From Ulva prolifera (taxonomy: Eukaryota; Chlorophyta; Ulvophyceae; Ulvales; Ulvaceae): a stretch of 64,000 nt of DNA. The translations under genes were made by a program, and so were the position numbers. Under the pieces are notes generated by a model. That model was not told where the DNA came from. It saw only the letters and a program-made list of their open reading frames with translations, and made no database searches. The DNA lies in contig CM041198.1 in assembly GCA_023078555.1 (NCBI GenBank), forward strand, positions 11,537,874 through 11,601,873, given 5' to 3'. This document shows, piece by piece, positions 1 to 10,381 of the stretch; the stretch's first letter is position 1; each line of letters starts with the position of its first letter.

Positions 1-1140
1 ACAACAATATTTTCTTGTGCAGATAAATCTGGTGCTTAGGGTCGTAATGGTATGATGCAGGTGGCTCGGCAAAATCAGAATCATGTGCATAGCCACTACG
101 CAATCGCTGCCAGAAGTCGTCCGCGTGCAGATCTAGAGTCAAGTATCTGTTGGATTGTTTCAGAAGCAGCTCTGCTTGTGAGTGCGTACCCACACGCTGT
201 GCGTCGACTGCGCGGCCGTCACACACCAGGTCCTCCTGGTCGACCCAGTCCACCGCGGAAGCATCCGGCTGCGCGGTCGCTACGTCGTCTTCACGCGCGG
301 GCTGTTGGTGGAGGGGTGAGGCCGAGGAATTCGGCCTCCTCCGCTGTAGGCGCGAAGTCAATGTCTGACATTGGAGATGGGGTGCGGAGGCAACCAGGAG
401 CGGTCGCGGAGAACGGAGGCGGGTCGGCGTTGGCATGGGCCGGCGGGGAAGTGGGGATGGGGGCGGTGGCAGCGCTGGCGGAGATCCCGTTGGCATCAAC
501 ACCGGGGACCGCTGAGACTCCAGCTGCTCGCCCATGCGGGGGCTGGACCCCGAGCTGATGGAAATCACTGATGGCGGCGGCTGCGTGGGCCGCCGTGGGT
601 CCTGTGGCTGGGACAGAGGTGGAAATTGCGACTGGGAACGCAGGTCTGGCATGGGCGGGGACAGGCCGGGCGGGGGTGAACCGAACTCCTCCCGTAGCCG
701 GGAGTAGTCGCAGGGCTGGGGAGAGATTGTTGGCAACGTCTGGTGGTATGGGATGGCCTGATTCATCGGCGACAGGCCAGATGATATGGCCGTTGATCCA
801 GTGCTGGCGATTGGAAGCTCGTATCCGCTTGGATCCGGGGATGGGGAAGAGTGGCATCTGCGTGCTATAGCCGTGGTCAGACTTACGGCCGGAAACGCAT
901 AAGAAACTTGCACTGGAATGGCATTGCCCGCACGAGAGGCACACGCAATGGGATGGTCATCATGCAGTTGTACTGTCATGGAAGGCAGGTGTGTGGCACG
1001 GGACACTGCGTCCGCCACCACGTTCTTGTCACCAGGCACGTACATGATGTGCCAGTTGATGCGGGACAGCGTCTCTACCCAACGTGCTTGCTTGTTATTC
1101 AAGCGTTGCTGGGTCTGCAAGTACCTCAGTGGATTATGGT
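1..1140 (-). pseudogene. Ty3/gypsy pol: end of RNase H, linker and start of integrase
   Basis: The frame stays open from about base 1140 down to base 1 and leaves the window without a stop. Its first part completes RNase H: a SDHNPLRYL segment, then KQARWVETLS, then YVPGDKNVVADAVSR, the usual end of gypsy RNase H. A proline- and serine-rich linker of about 200 residues follows. The last part, containing DDFWQRLRSGYAHDSDF and ending in HQIYLHKKILL, resembles the segment just before the integrase zinc domain in gypsy elements. The frame differs by one base from the RNase H frame at 1141-1668, which marks a frameshift at about 1140. Confidence 0.75.
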
Positions 1141-1668
1141 CAGAGTGGACGTACACACATTTTCCAGATAGCAACGCCATTGGCGTGCAGCAAAAACAAT
1201 GGCGCCCAGCTCTTTTTCAAAAGTGGCATGGTGGACCTCAGAGGAATTCATTTTTCGGCCTACCCATGCAATGGGATGCAGAGCTGCTTCATGGTCTTGC
1301 ATCAAGACAGCTCCATAGGCATAATCACTGGCATCTGTGTATACGTGGAAGGGCTGGTTGAGGTTGGGATGGTGCAGGCCTGTGGCATTGATCAGAGCAT
1401 ATTTGATGTCATTGAATGCTCGAGTGCATTGTTCAGTCCATGCGCTCTTGCCTTTGGCTTTCATGCGCTCAAGCAGTGGGGCAGCAAGGGTGGGAAATTT
1501 CGGGATGAATCTGCGAAAATAGCCAGCAAGACCCAAGAATGATCGGATGGTATTGGTTGACGATTTTAAATCAGCCTCAGGCCGTTGTTGCAACACTGAA
1601 ACCTTGTGTGGGTCTGGCTTCACGGTATCTGCTGTAACAATATGGCCCAAGTTTTTGACTTCTTGCAT
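1126..1668 (-). pseudogene. Ty3/gypsy pol: RT thumb/connection and RNase H
   Basis: The 180-residue open frame starts with the RT thumb motif LGHIV and continues with IRSFLGLAGYFRRFIPKF, a hallmark of gypsy RT-RNase H junctions. RNase H follows with the catalytic region FHVYTDASDYAYGAVL (first Asp) and the FEKELGAIVFA segment (catalytic Glu). The frame stops at TIIH, and the homology continues in another frame below 1140. The enzyme would copy element RNA and remove the RNA template inside virus-like particles. This copy is broken by frameshifts on both sides. Confidence 0.85.
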
Positions 1669-1677
1669 GGCAAATTG

Positions 1678-2501
1678 TCATTTGACAGCATTGCAGAAAA
1701 AGTTGTGTTCATGCAGCCTAGTCAACACACGATCAAGATTGATGGCATGATCCTCAGCAGTTCTGGAAATGATGATAATGTCATCGAGGTATGCGAGGCA
1801 AATCTTGCCAATCAGTCCACGCAAACGTGCATCGCTTGTTGGAAGACACTCGGTGCATTGGTGAGACCGAATGGCATCATCGTCCATTCGTACAGGCCAT
1901 CAGGGGTGCGGAATGCAGTTTTTGGGTGGGATGTCGGGGCTAGTCTGATCTGGTGATATCCAAAAGCAAGATCCAATGCAGAAAAGTATCTCTGGCCTTG
2001 CAATTTATCAAGCAAGGCATCTATGCGTGGTAATGGGTATGTATTCTTTACTGTGTTCTCATTTAGGTAGCGGTAGTCGACACACAGTCTCAGTTTACCT
2101 CCGGGTTTGGGAGCAAAAAGGACGCTGCTTGCCCAAGGGGAGATGGACGGCTGAATCCAGCCCATGTCAAGCAAATGTTGTACCTGCTTTTCCAGTTCAG
2201 AGTGTTCCAGTGGAGTCAATCTGTACTGGCGGGCAGCACGTGGTCTGGTGCCAGGCAGATTCTCAATATTCATCTCAAAGCCTAAGGCTGTGGTATTTGG
2301 GGGTGCACGCCCGAGCGTGCCTCCGGACTTGGAATGTTTGTGTACTATCTCTTGAACACACTGTGGGATGGTGGCTACATCTTGCTGTACTGGTGCTGGT
2401 ACTTGCTGCTGGGACAGAAAACCTTTCTTTTTCGATGCCGCACATACATGCATATCGCTGGAAGGCTCGACGCGTGCATGTGCTGGTTTGACATGCACCA
2501 C
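1678..2501 (-). pseudogene. Ty3/gypsy reverse transcriptase core
   Basis: The minus-strand frame 2501-1812 gives the RT fingers and palm: a VQHLLDMGWIQPSISPWAS segment, the KPGGKLRLCVDYRYLN motif, LPRIDALLDKL and FSALDLAFGYHQI with the first catalytic Asp, then MPFGLTNAPSVFQ. The YLDD box (AYLDDIIIIS) appears only in another frame, 1887-1678, so one frameshift separates the palm from its catalytic YLDD. Family and order are clear, and the protein is not intact. Confidence 0.9.
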
Positions 2502-2741
2502 TTGCGTGCCTCTGCATGCATTGCCCGCATTTGCGGGCGGCGTGATGTGCCTTATCTCGTTATCTTATCCCGTGTCGGTTTTCTGGGCTCTGGACGTCTC
2601 TTCCAGTCTCGGTCGGTCTCGCTCTAGAGGATTGAATATTAGGGAACTTGCGAACTGGTTCCGTGTTGGTTGCTTGACTCACGTAGGCGTCTGATGAGGC
2701 CCTTTGGCAAGGCCGAAACATGTTATGCCGGTCCGTGACGT

Positions 2742-3743
2742 TCATGTAATACAGCATCGATCAACCAGTGAACTTTCTACCTCAGTTAGTACATGCACCA
2801 CGTACAGAGGCGACTTACCACATTTAGCACGATTGACCATAGATTTCAGCTTACGGCTGGTGCATGCATACTCATCTAATGTTCCCTGTGAAGCAGGTGT
2901 GCGTTTGGGTATGTGCACGGCATGCTGCCAATCACGAGAATGCTTTCGGGGGCCAGCCTTACGGCCAGGCACGATGATGCGAATGTCCGGATCATCAACC
3001 TCGAGTTTCATGTGCGTGACGGCAATCACATCAAGACCCAATAGCGCGTTATTGGGTGCATGCCACTCTGCAGCCGGCAAACTTGCTACCACAGTGTACG
3101 TGACATCGTGACGCTGGCGGCCTATGCTTGTGCATAATGTGACAGTACCGAGGCAGGGTGCTGCACTCCCAGAGATGCCATGCGACGTGGATGCGCTTTG
3201 GTGATATGGTATGGCATTGGCCTGTAGGAATTCTATTGTAATCATGTTGTGATTGGAGGCTGTGTCTACAAGCGCCTTCAAGCGGCTGCCTTTGATGTGG
3301 ATGGGGACTGTGCAGATCAGATCGACAGCGTCAATTTTCTGACTAGCACAAGAAATAGCAGATGTATTTAGGCTCTGCTGGTTGGACATCAATCGCAAAA
3401 CATGGAACGTCTGGTGACCTGGCACTGGGCGGCCGTCCGTATAGGACAACAATGCATTGGCTTTGTCTACTGTGCTGTAGCTGTGTCTGCTAGTGTACGG
3501 CACGAATGCATCACTATCAAACAAGCGGCCAGGGATGGCTACTGTGACATGGTGCCCATTCAGGTTGATGGCATGTAAATGTCTCAATGCTACGTGTGCC
3601 TCATCAGTGTATGGCAAGGTAACAACAATAGGGCAGGATAGCGTGGAAATATCGAATAATGACTTGTCAGCTGTGCTGAGTGAGGAAGGAAAAACAATGC
3701 CGTGGCCTGAGGCGTGGTCAGCCGCTAGTACAAAAGGCTCCAC
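2742..3743 (-). pseudogene. Ty3/gypsy aspartic protease region
   Basis: This 333-residue frame contains KALVDTASNHNMIT, which matches the retropepsin active site (D-T/S-G/A/S). About 80 residues later comes LLGLDVI, matching the flap-to-helix LLG-D segment. It lies between the gag zinc knuckle and RT, as expected. The residues upstream of the active site have no domain I recognise. The protease would cut Gag-Pol. The frame differs from both neighbours. Confidence 0.7.
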
Positions 3744-3782
3744 CGCCCAAGATGGGCAGCCAAGAGGCGGCTTGCCAGTTTC

Positions 3783-5325
3783 TCAACGGATATGGTTGCC
3801 AGGGGCACGTGCTCGTTTGTTCGGAGTCTGAGGGGTATCATCATACCGTTTGCGATTGCGGGGGCCCGCGGAATTTGGAGTGTTTGCCGCGCTCTGCGGC
3901 TGCGGCGGCGGGGGTGGTGGCGGCGGTAGCTCGTCGGCGGGCTCCACTGCCATCAGGCACTTGTTCTTGTTGTCAGGGTGTTGCGCCCAGGTTGCGAGTG
4001 CCTCCGGCGCAATGGAACGCGCGGTAGGGCAGTCCGCGATGCGGTGGTACCTGTCGCCGTCAGGCATGGAGGAGGGGCAGATGCCGCAAACTCGCTTGCG
4101 GTGGTGGAAAGTTGGGTGGTGGAAAGTCCAAGAGGAATATCCCGACGGCCACGGGTGTGAATGGAAGGTAGTAAGGGAGTTCTTTACGGCAGGCTGCCGC
4201 AAGACCGTGGATGGTGAATGGCGCGTTGTGGTTGGCAACTTCAAACGCATATACATCTTTAATCCACTGTGGTACGGTGGGACTGCCCATGGCATTATCA
4301 AGCCAGGCCTGCTTCTGTTGGAATGGAAGCTTACGGGCGTCCCGGAGGCCTGGTAAGCGCTCCCGGTTGACGCTGGAAGATGGCGTAGATGGCTGCACAT
4401 ATGTTGAATGGTTGTTGGAAAATTGTCTGCGACTCTGGCCTGGTCTTTGGGTATTGGTATATGCCATGGCAATCTGCCGCTGGCCTCGTTTTGGTGCTGA
4501 TGTGTGGGCTGGTATCTCACGGGTGGGGATGGTATGGGCGCTGGTGGATGCAAAATCTACACCCTGGTAATGGTTGGCAGAGAATGTGGCAAAGCGCTTG
4601 GCTGTGTTGGCTGTCTCCTTGGCTGTGTTCAGCTTGTCCACACACCATGTGACAAATGCTATGGCATGTGAATTTGCGCGCTCGGTCGGCCATGTGTGGC
4701 TGTTCTCCAGATGTGTGGTCAATTTTTGCAGCAGGTCTGGTAATGGCATGAACATTTTGACTGTGGCTGACAACTCTGAGGTGCACTCGGGGGACATGAG
4801 GTGCTGCAACTTGTCAAACAAGTTCCATGCAAAATCTTGCAGGGACATTTTGCCAGGCAAGTCCACATAATCGAGAAAGATCAATTGGTAATATATGCGG
4901 ACATAATGCACCAAGTCATTGAAGCTGGAGGCTTTTCCAGCACGGTATTTGCTCCAGGCCCCCTCGATATGCATTCTGAATTGCCCGTTGGTAAAGAAAA
5001 AGTCACGTATGGCATCCAACCATTCACGAACGGTGCACTCAGGAGACATGGCTTTTTCTGTGGCAACCTGGTAGTGCATGGCATCACGAGTGAAACCCTT
5101 GGACAAATGTTTGATCACCTGGGCCTCAGATAGTTTCATGCATAAGACGCGGTTGTTCAAAACTTCGCACACGTAGTGATGCCACTTTCGCTCAGCGGAT
5201 GCATCGCCACGAACCGCGTCGGACAAACGAAAATGTATGGATGCGAAGAAATAATCAGCAGACCTAAACCAGGTTGCACTCGAGTCGTCTATGAAGTTCG
5301 GGGTGTACAATGGCAGGGTCGACAC
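3783..5325 (-). pseudogene. Ty3/gypsy gag (capsid and zinc knuckle)
   Basis: The main frame 5325-4060 encodes a 421-residue Gag core. It includes a capsid-like retrotransposon Gag pattern around EWLDAIRDFFF and WSKYRAGKASSFNDLVHYV. A second frame, 4230-3783, carries VCGICP followed by YHRIADCP, a CX2CX10HX4C zinc-knuckle-like motif, and then a run of about ten prolines encoded by a GGC/GGT-rich repeat (3895-3935). A frameshift near 4100 separates the two. The first codon here is GTG, and the frame is open upstream to a TGA at 5356, so the true start probably lies farther right. Confidence 0.75.
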
Positions 5326-5355
5326 GTGAGGCAGGGATGACAGTACCAGGTTCGA

Positions 5356-5850
5356 TCACACGATGCCAGCGTACTGCAGCGCGGGCGCTGCTGCCACCTG
5401 CGCGGATGTCGCGCGGAACAGCTGCTCCTCGAAGTAGTTCGTTGTAGTCCCAGGTAGGATAGACGCTGATGTGTACATGGACCGTACGATCGACTCAATG
5501 GCGCTGACGGCGAGGGTGGCAAGCTGCGACACCATGGCCGCGGGGCTGGAGCTGGTGCTTCGTGCGCGATGCGACGTGACGCGCAGGGCGAGGGCAGGGA
5601 AGTCCAGGTGGGAGTGGTCCACAGGACACTGTAGCCATACGGTTGCCCAGGCAGCAGCATCTGTAGAGAAGGAATATAAGAAGTCCAGAATGGTGGCAGC
5701 GAGGGCGCCGCCAGTCCAGGTGTAGAAGGCCATCGCGCTGACGGAGAGAAGATCGCACACGCAGCCCACAGGTGGACCCCAGTTGGAGGCGCAGGTTGTC
5801 GCAGTGGCTGCTCGCAGCTGCTCACGCACTTGATCGCCATTCAGGTGGGA
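5356..5850 (-). pseudogene. Probable N-terminal part of gypsy gag, cut off by an in-frame UGA
   Basis: This minus-strand segment is in the same frame as the Gag core at 4060-5325. Only one TGA at 5356-5358, after the residues LQYAGIV, separates the two. The region encodes an alanine- and serine-rich stretch (AFYTWTGGALAATILDFLY, AIESIVRSMYTSASILPG) plausible as the N-terminal matrix-like part of Gag. I see no conserved domain. The open frame extends to 6249, but the part beyond about 5850 overlaps a low-complexity GC-rich segment and is probably not coding. Confidence 0.45.
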
Positions 5851-5934
5851 CCTTCGTCGAAGAGCTTCGAACGGAGGGGGCGTCTGGTCGGTGGTGCTTT
5901 GGACGAGCATCTGGAGCAGGGTGCGGGAACAGGG

Positions 5935-6140
5935 CTCTACATCCCGATCGGTTTCCCGACGAGAAGTTGGGAAAAGGCAAAAAAAACCGACGGCGAGCGA
6001 AGCGAGTCTCGGTTTCCCCCGAGAAGCCAGGGGGGGGGCCGGCGGGGGTGCCCGACGGCCGCCAACGGTGCTTTTCGGGATACCCCGACCAATGCCGACA
6101 GCTTGTCGGGATCCCGAAATCCTGTCGGGCCTGAAGGCAC
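5935..6140. repeat. GC-rich segment with several hairpins
   Basis: This stretch is dense in short inverted repeats. AAACCGA pairs with TCGGTTT around a GCGAGCGAAGCGAGT core (about 5990-6015). GGTTTCCC pairs with GGGAAA around ACGAGAAGTT (about 5950-5975). CCGACA pairs with TGTCGG (6091-6130). The segment starts with CAGGGCTCTACA, which recurs on the minus strand near 6838. It has no convincing coding content and may be a small foldback or MITE-like insertion. Its ends are not defined. Confidence 0.35.
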
Positions 6141-6255
6141 CGGATGTACATTGCAATGACAGAGCATGCATCAGGTGAGTCGCAGTCAGGTTGCTTGCTG
6201 CTTGCGCATTGCGACAATGACCTTGCTTTCGTTCGGGTTCACTGGTCAAGGGCCG

Positions 6256-6690
6256 AAGCGTAGGCGCACGGCCGAAACTTCTGCATCAGCCGACCTGGGC
6301 AGCAACGACGCCAGTTGTTCGAAGAAGATGGCTGCGGAACGCTCAGGCGATATGCCACGATTGTCTGAACAGAAAATTCGCGAACGCCAGCTTGAGTATC
6401 CATGGAGTGTGTATCAAGGCCCGGTCAATAAAGCTCACTGTTAGACCTGTTCTATTTGTGAGTCTTGTACGGGAAGCTCCAAAGGGAAACTACACAGGTT
6501 CAAGGACGGGAACGACTTCAGGAAGCATCAGAACTCACACAATCACACGCGCGCAGCCGAAGCACAGATCCTTGCCGCTGGGCTCGAAAAGGCTCGTGAT
6601 AATGCAATGTATGAGCGCTACAAAATTAATCTTGATTCAAGCGCGCGTTTGCTCATCGTCGTGGCGTTCATGGCAGCCAAGGGCATCTGA
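6256..6690 (+). pseudogene. Remnant of a zinc-finger domain, BED/TTF-like (possible hAT origin)
   Basis: One frame runs from about 6256 to the TGA at 6688-6690 and is interrupted by a TAG at 6442-6444. It reads a basic stretch (PKRRRTAE), then WSVYQGPVNKAHC, CSICESC, a lysine-rich GKLHRFKDGNDFRKHQ, and SHNHTRAAEAQ. The spacing of Cys pairs followed by His resembles TTF/BED-type fingers found in hAT transposases and ZNF862-like proteins. No transposase catalytic part follows. The assignment rests on pattern only. Confidence 0.35.
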
Positions 6691-7071
6691 AAATTGTTTT
6701 TGACACCCCCGATAGAACCTGAGGAGGTCGGCGGGCAACCCGATATCCAGCAGGGTGCTTTTGGGGGCTAGCCCGACAAAAGTTGGGTATGGCTTCGGTT
6801 TACCTCGAAAAAGAAAAACCGGCTTGTAGAGCCCTGTGCGGGAAGCCTGGCCGTACGACTTCAGCACCTCGACAGGCGAGCGCCGAGTCGCTTCGAAGAA
6901 AGCCTTCGTAAGCGTCAACAGGAGGGATATGGCCAGGCGGATTGCCTTGCGCTCTGCTGCTTGCAAAGCGTCGAAGCCTGACAGTTGGATGAGGTCGGGA
7001 GGTACGCCATCGTCATCTGGAGGCTGAACGACAGACGCATAAAACTTACTATACTCGCTAGGATCGGCCAT
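6637..7071 (-). CDS. Gag-like ORF following LTR B, truncated
   Basis: A 144-residue frame starts with MADPSEYSKFYASVV 23 bp inside the end of the LTR at 7095-7893, directly after a primer-binding-like sequence. That is the expected place of gag. The sequence has no motif I recognise. Its end overlaps the antisense zinc-finger remnant, so the gene is probably cut there. The association with the LTR is seen in the sequence, and the Gag function is inferred from position only. Confidence 0.4.
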   Translation of the reverse strand: MADPSEYSKFYASVVQPPDDDGVPPDLIQLSGFDALQAAERKAIRLAISLLLTLTKAFFEATRRSPVEVLKSYGQASRTGLYKPVFLFRGKPKPYPTFVGLAPKSTLLDIGLPADLLRFYRGCQKQFSDALGCHERHDDEQTRA

Positions 7072-7083
7072 GGCAGAGAAGTC

Positions 7084-7094
7084 TCACCGATACT
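7084..7094 (-). promoter_or_regulatory. Primer-binding site of LTR B element
   Basis: On the minus strand, AGTATCGGTGA follows the LTR end CAACA at once. The same core GTATCGGTGA follows the LTRs at 13908 and 21298, which supports a shared tRNA primer. Confidence 0.55.
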
Positions 7095-7893
7095 TGTTGA
7101 CTAGCCGGGTAGCGCAGGGAGCTGGCACCCTAGCGAGCGTACAGAAACGACAGGAGAGAAAGACAGGGGTAACAATGCAACACAGATGGAATGACTGGAA
7201 CAGCAGCGCCCCAATCGACCAAAGGTAATTGTGTCGATCACAGCCAAACACTTGGAATATATGTGCCCAGGCCCATCCCTGCTTTGTGCTGTCCTCGCTA
7301 CTGATAGCTCTGTGGAACTGTGGAATCGCGCTGCTTGTTGATCTCTGTACGGATCAGGATGCAGCATCCCGCGAGATCTGGCGATCTTCTGCGGGCATTG
7401 GGATTTGGCATTTATCATCCTCCGTCAATCCAATGCAGCAACATCGTGCTGCATGGATACGCAGACGTAGACTGACTGGCATGGTCTTTGACGCTGCACC
7501 CTTGGCGTGCGCAAGCGCATACCAGGGGTACGCATGCGCCGCATGCATGACGTGTCATGTTCTGAGCTGCCACTTTGCACTGCCAAAAGGCTGTGGCATA
7601 AGGTGGCATGATACATGGGATTGGTATGCGAGATTATACATGTTGAGAAATGCTAGTGGCACTGTTGGGCATGTGGAATTACGCACATGTAGCTGTATGC
7701 ATGCAGCTCATGTGCACAGCTGTGTCGTGGTACATGCTGGCATTCTGAGGAATTCTTTGGTATACTTTCGGCTGGCTCAAGTTTGCAAGGCACTAGCCTG
7801 AGATACATACACATGTATCCACGTATCCACAATTGGTGCCTGCATATCTGGAATAGGTGTGCTTCTGAGCGGACAGATTTGGCCATTACAACA
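7095..7893 (-). repeat. LTR B, copy 1
   Basis: The 799 bp segment has ends TGTTG...CAACA. Its whole length matches, in inverted orientation, the segment 12917-13267 plus 20136-20564, which confirms both borders. On the minus strand it is followed by a primer-binding-like site and a gag-like ORF, so it behaves as a 5' LTR of a minus-strand element. Flanking pentamers do not match. Short readings inside it resemble a WD repeat or a copia GYAD motif but are broken by stops, and I do not treat them as genes. Confidence 0.7.
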
Positions 7894-7896
7894 AAT

Positions 7897-8281
7897 AAGG
7901 TGTTCGAAGTGGATGCTATCCTTGATTATAGACGCACGCATACACCCGCTGTCTAGTCCAAAGAGAGGCCCCATGAAAGGCCCTCACTACTTGATTAGCT
8001 GGAAAGGGTAGTCACCACAACACAACTTCTGGCTCCCTGTTAATGAGCTGGAGAACTGTTTGGACAAAGTGGCCGATTATATGTTCCAGAATGCGTCTTC
8101 CACAAAGCGCGACATTATGATCCAACAGTTTCCGCGCACGGCCCGTGCTAAAATAGCGCACCTGCTGCAACGTGCTCAACAGTCGACCCGACGTGGGATC
8201 GACACTGCACCAACCATTATGGCGCGCCCGCCACGCTTAACGCCTAGGACCAGGCGTCGCTCAGCGCGCCCGGTGTTGTGA
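7897..8281 (+). pseudogene. Chromodomain end of a chromovirus integrase
   Basis: The plus strand reads KVFEVDAILDYR. After a frameshift near 7950 it reads GPHYLISWKG, a stop (TAG at 8010-8012), then SPQHNFWLPVNELENC and LDKVADYM. This follows the chromodomain consensus: E-V-E-x-I-L, then Y-L-V-K-W-K-G-Y, then W-E-P-x-x-N-L. A basic C-terminal tail (TPRTRRRSARPVL) ends in TGA. Chromodomains end the integrase of Ty3/gypsy chromoviruses and steer integration to particular chromatin. The next LTR-like start, TGTTGTG, overlaps the stop codon. Confidence 0.7.
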
Positions 8282-9360
8282 GATGTCCATCTCACCTCCG
8301 GCGCAGGCTGGTAGATGCACACATGCATCATGACCTCCACCTCCTCTCAAGCACGTACATGACCAAATAATATAACACGGTCCGCATATTGCATCATCAC
8401 ATAGTCATCAGATTATAATCATTTGTTATTTCGCGTTGTCGAATGCCCGGACAGCGACACATTATTTGGCCTTTTAACGTCATGGGCATCAGTCGCACAA
8501 TGCTCACCATGTGGCTACGAGGGCGTCGCGCACCAGTCATATCACTCTTCACTAACATCTTCATATATCTCATTATTAATGACTGAGGTCATCGTGCATT
8601 TAGACATGCGCACGAAGACAACTTAGATCACATCAAACGACACAACATATCAATAGTTAGCTATGTCACTGGTCGTGGGACATGCATTATGACACATTCA
8701 TAGTCACACGTCATCAGTCATACTCAGCATGCACACAGTCAACTGTGCGCAAGCCATTCGGAGGCACTAAGTCACCTGAGCCCCGAACCCGCTACGCGGT
8801 GGCCACGCTAGAGTACTACACGAAATTGTCATAAAGGCACATTTGGGGTTAAACTCCGACATGCACGTTATACTCTGAGACGCGCTGTTATCGCACCGGA
8901 AGTTACATGCATATGTCAGTGAGCACAATCATACTCGTCACACCATAACGCTGGCACCGAGTCCGGTGTCCAGCGCTTGTCAGCCAATCATGTTAGATAT
9001 CCCGCGATTATTAGGGATTCCATTCAGTGTGCTCCACTTTTGTGTAGCACTTGAGCGTGGCGAGCCTTAGCAGGGGTGTCCTGGGTGCATTCCAAACGGT
9101 ATTTATACCGTGCACTTGCTGGGATTCGTTCTTCTGGTTTCAGAGTTCGAATTGGGGAAACCTATTTCCATTCTGTTGTATCACATTGTTGTCTTTCACA
9201 CATCCTGTTACAATCTGTCGTATCTCATAATCGATCATAGTCTTCGCACTACAACGTAAGGCCCGACCATATACACCAAGTTAGATCCAGGTGCTCGTCA
9301 GCACCCCGGAGGCTTCCACCTCTCTCGACACCCGGTAGACGCCGAACCGGCGCTTAAAGC
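8274..9360 (+). repeat. LTR A-like segment, right border uncertain
   Basis: It begins TGTTGTGAGATG with a short inverted repeat (GAGAT/ATCTC), directly at the end of the chromodomain frame. A TATA-like GGTATTTATACC at 9098-9109 is followed by GCACTTGCTGGGA, which recurs after the second LTR A start at 11004. This resembles the U3/R layout of an LTR. No gene is visible between 8282 and 9380. The extent given is approximate. Confidence 0.4.
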
Positions 9361-9828
9361 AGCCACATTACGCCAGCGTTATTGCTCTTGCTGCGCTGCA
9401 TGCCTGTACTAGGTCTCCGCTGCGCCCGCTATGTGTTGAAGGGGACGCCTGGATTCATGATAGCACTTACAGGGCATTCACACGGTCATCATGAGTTGGG
9501 ATCGACGCAGGTATTGCTTGACCGTATCTTGCCCGCTCAGCCGACACTTGTCGGTCTTAGGTCCATGTGCATGATCACATAGGAACCAACACTGCCACCC
9601 CCACAGCACTCGTCATTCTAGGCACGGACATTCACTGGGTGGAGCCCCAGCACGGCAGCGACTCGCATCTTACTTGCCTTAAGTGTACCATTATTTTTAT
9701 TTTCTCTACTAATCTTTATGGGATTGTTTACTTCATTTGGCGCTGCATCTGGGTGTTCTTGCTCGGTGCGCAATTGCCTCGGACCGCCTATATTGTGGCA
9801 TCTCATCGCTCACTTATGATGTTGTGCA

Positions 9829-10131
9829 ATGGCTTCCTTGCCAGACTTACTTGGAGAAACCGCGCTGGCGGATGGCAGGCTTAAGAGGCTCCTGATCAAC
9901 ATTGACAGATTTATGAAGGACGACCTCCATATTTCCGCGGCGGCCGGCAGCATCGACAAATTTAAGCGCCGTCTTTGCGGCATTGTTAGTGCCGAGCGCA
10001 CGGTGGTGATGGCTGCTCGCATTCGTGAGCGCACACTTCATGACTTTATCGAATTTGCCTCGCATTCTCATGGCCATGTTTTGGGCCACTACTTACATGA
10101 CTTGATCGTGGCCTTCTCGGACATGATATAA
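9829..10131 (+). CDS. Hypothetical ORF inside LTR A element
   Basis: The 100-residue frame starts MASLPDLLGETALADG and contains basic and hydrophobic alternation (LKRLLINIDRFMKD, FKRRLCGIVSAERTVVMAARIRE). I do not recognise a family. It lies between the two LTR A starts and 240 bp before a polypurine tract, so it may belong to a short non-autonomous element. It could also be a chance frame. Confidence 0.3.
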   Translation: MASLPDLLGETALADGRLKRLLINIDRFMKDDLHISAAAGSIDKFKRRLCGIVSAERTVVMAARIRERTLHDFIEFASHSHGHVLGHYLHDLIVAFSDMI

Positions 10132-10153
10132 CTTATTTGCAAGGCAGTCGACT

Positions 10154-10289
10154 GTGATCACGGCGCCGGCGACGTGATCAAGGCGCCGGCACTTGTTACA
10201 AAGCCCCGACGTCGTCCGCAGGCTTTGTCCTTAGTGTGATTTTATGTCCGCTCCGCAGGCTTTGTCCTTAGTGTTATTTTATGTTCGCT
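10154..10289 (+). repeat. Two short tandem duplications before the polypurine tract
   Basis: A 17 bp unit, GTGATCA(C/A)GGCGCCGGC, occurs at 10154-10170 and 10174-10190. A 37 bp unit occurs at 10216-10252 and again at 10253-10289 with two mismatches. Both lie in the 3' non-coding part of the LTR A element. Confidence 0.85.
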
Positions 10290-10370
10290 TGCCACCTGTC
10301 ATGATGCCTCCTTCATATGTGGTCTCGCCAGCATTTCTGTCCTTCGCTTATGGAGCTTCGCTCCACTGTT

Positions 10371-10381
10371 AAGGGGGGAGG
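10371..10381 (+). promoter_or_regulatory. Polypurine tract of LTR A element
   Basis: AAGGGGGGAGG directly precedes the LTR start TGTTGTGAGAT at 10382. This is where plus-strand DNA synthesis is primed in LTR retrotransposons. Confidence 0.65.

Larger units (their letters stand above)
1..5850 (-). mobile_element. Ty3/gypsy LTR retrotransposon, decayed, left part outside the window
   Basis: Read right to left on the minus strand, the modules appear in the order gag, zinc knuckle, aspartic protease, reverse transcriptase, RNase H and start of integrase. This pol order is that of Ty3/gypsy and differs from copia, where integrase precedes RT. The reading frame changes at about 4100, 3760, 1850, 1670 and 1140, and one in-frame stop lies at 5356-5358, so this copy cannot make a full polyprotein. 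The integrase core and the 3' LTR lie left of base 1. I could not locate a convincing 5' LTR to the right of gag. Confidence 0.85.

Noticed and set aside
291..944. 217-residue minus-strand frame starting MCLSCGQCHSS
   Set aside because: A different frame over the same bases continues RNase H and the integrase start, so this one is a shadow.
7200..7520. WD-repeat-like reading (LLCAVLATDSSVELW) and an RNase H-like GYADVDW reading in LTR B
   Set aside because: Both lie in different frames inside a segment proven to be an LTR by its ends and duplicated target site. Stops interrupt them in both copies.
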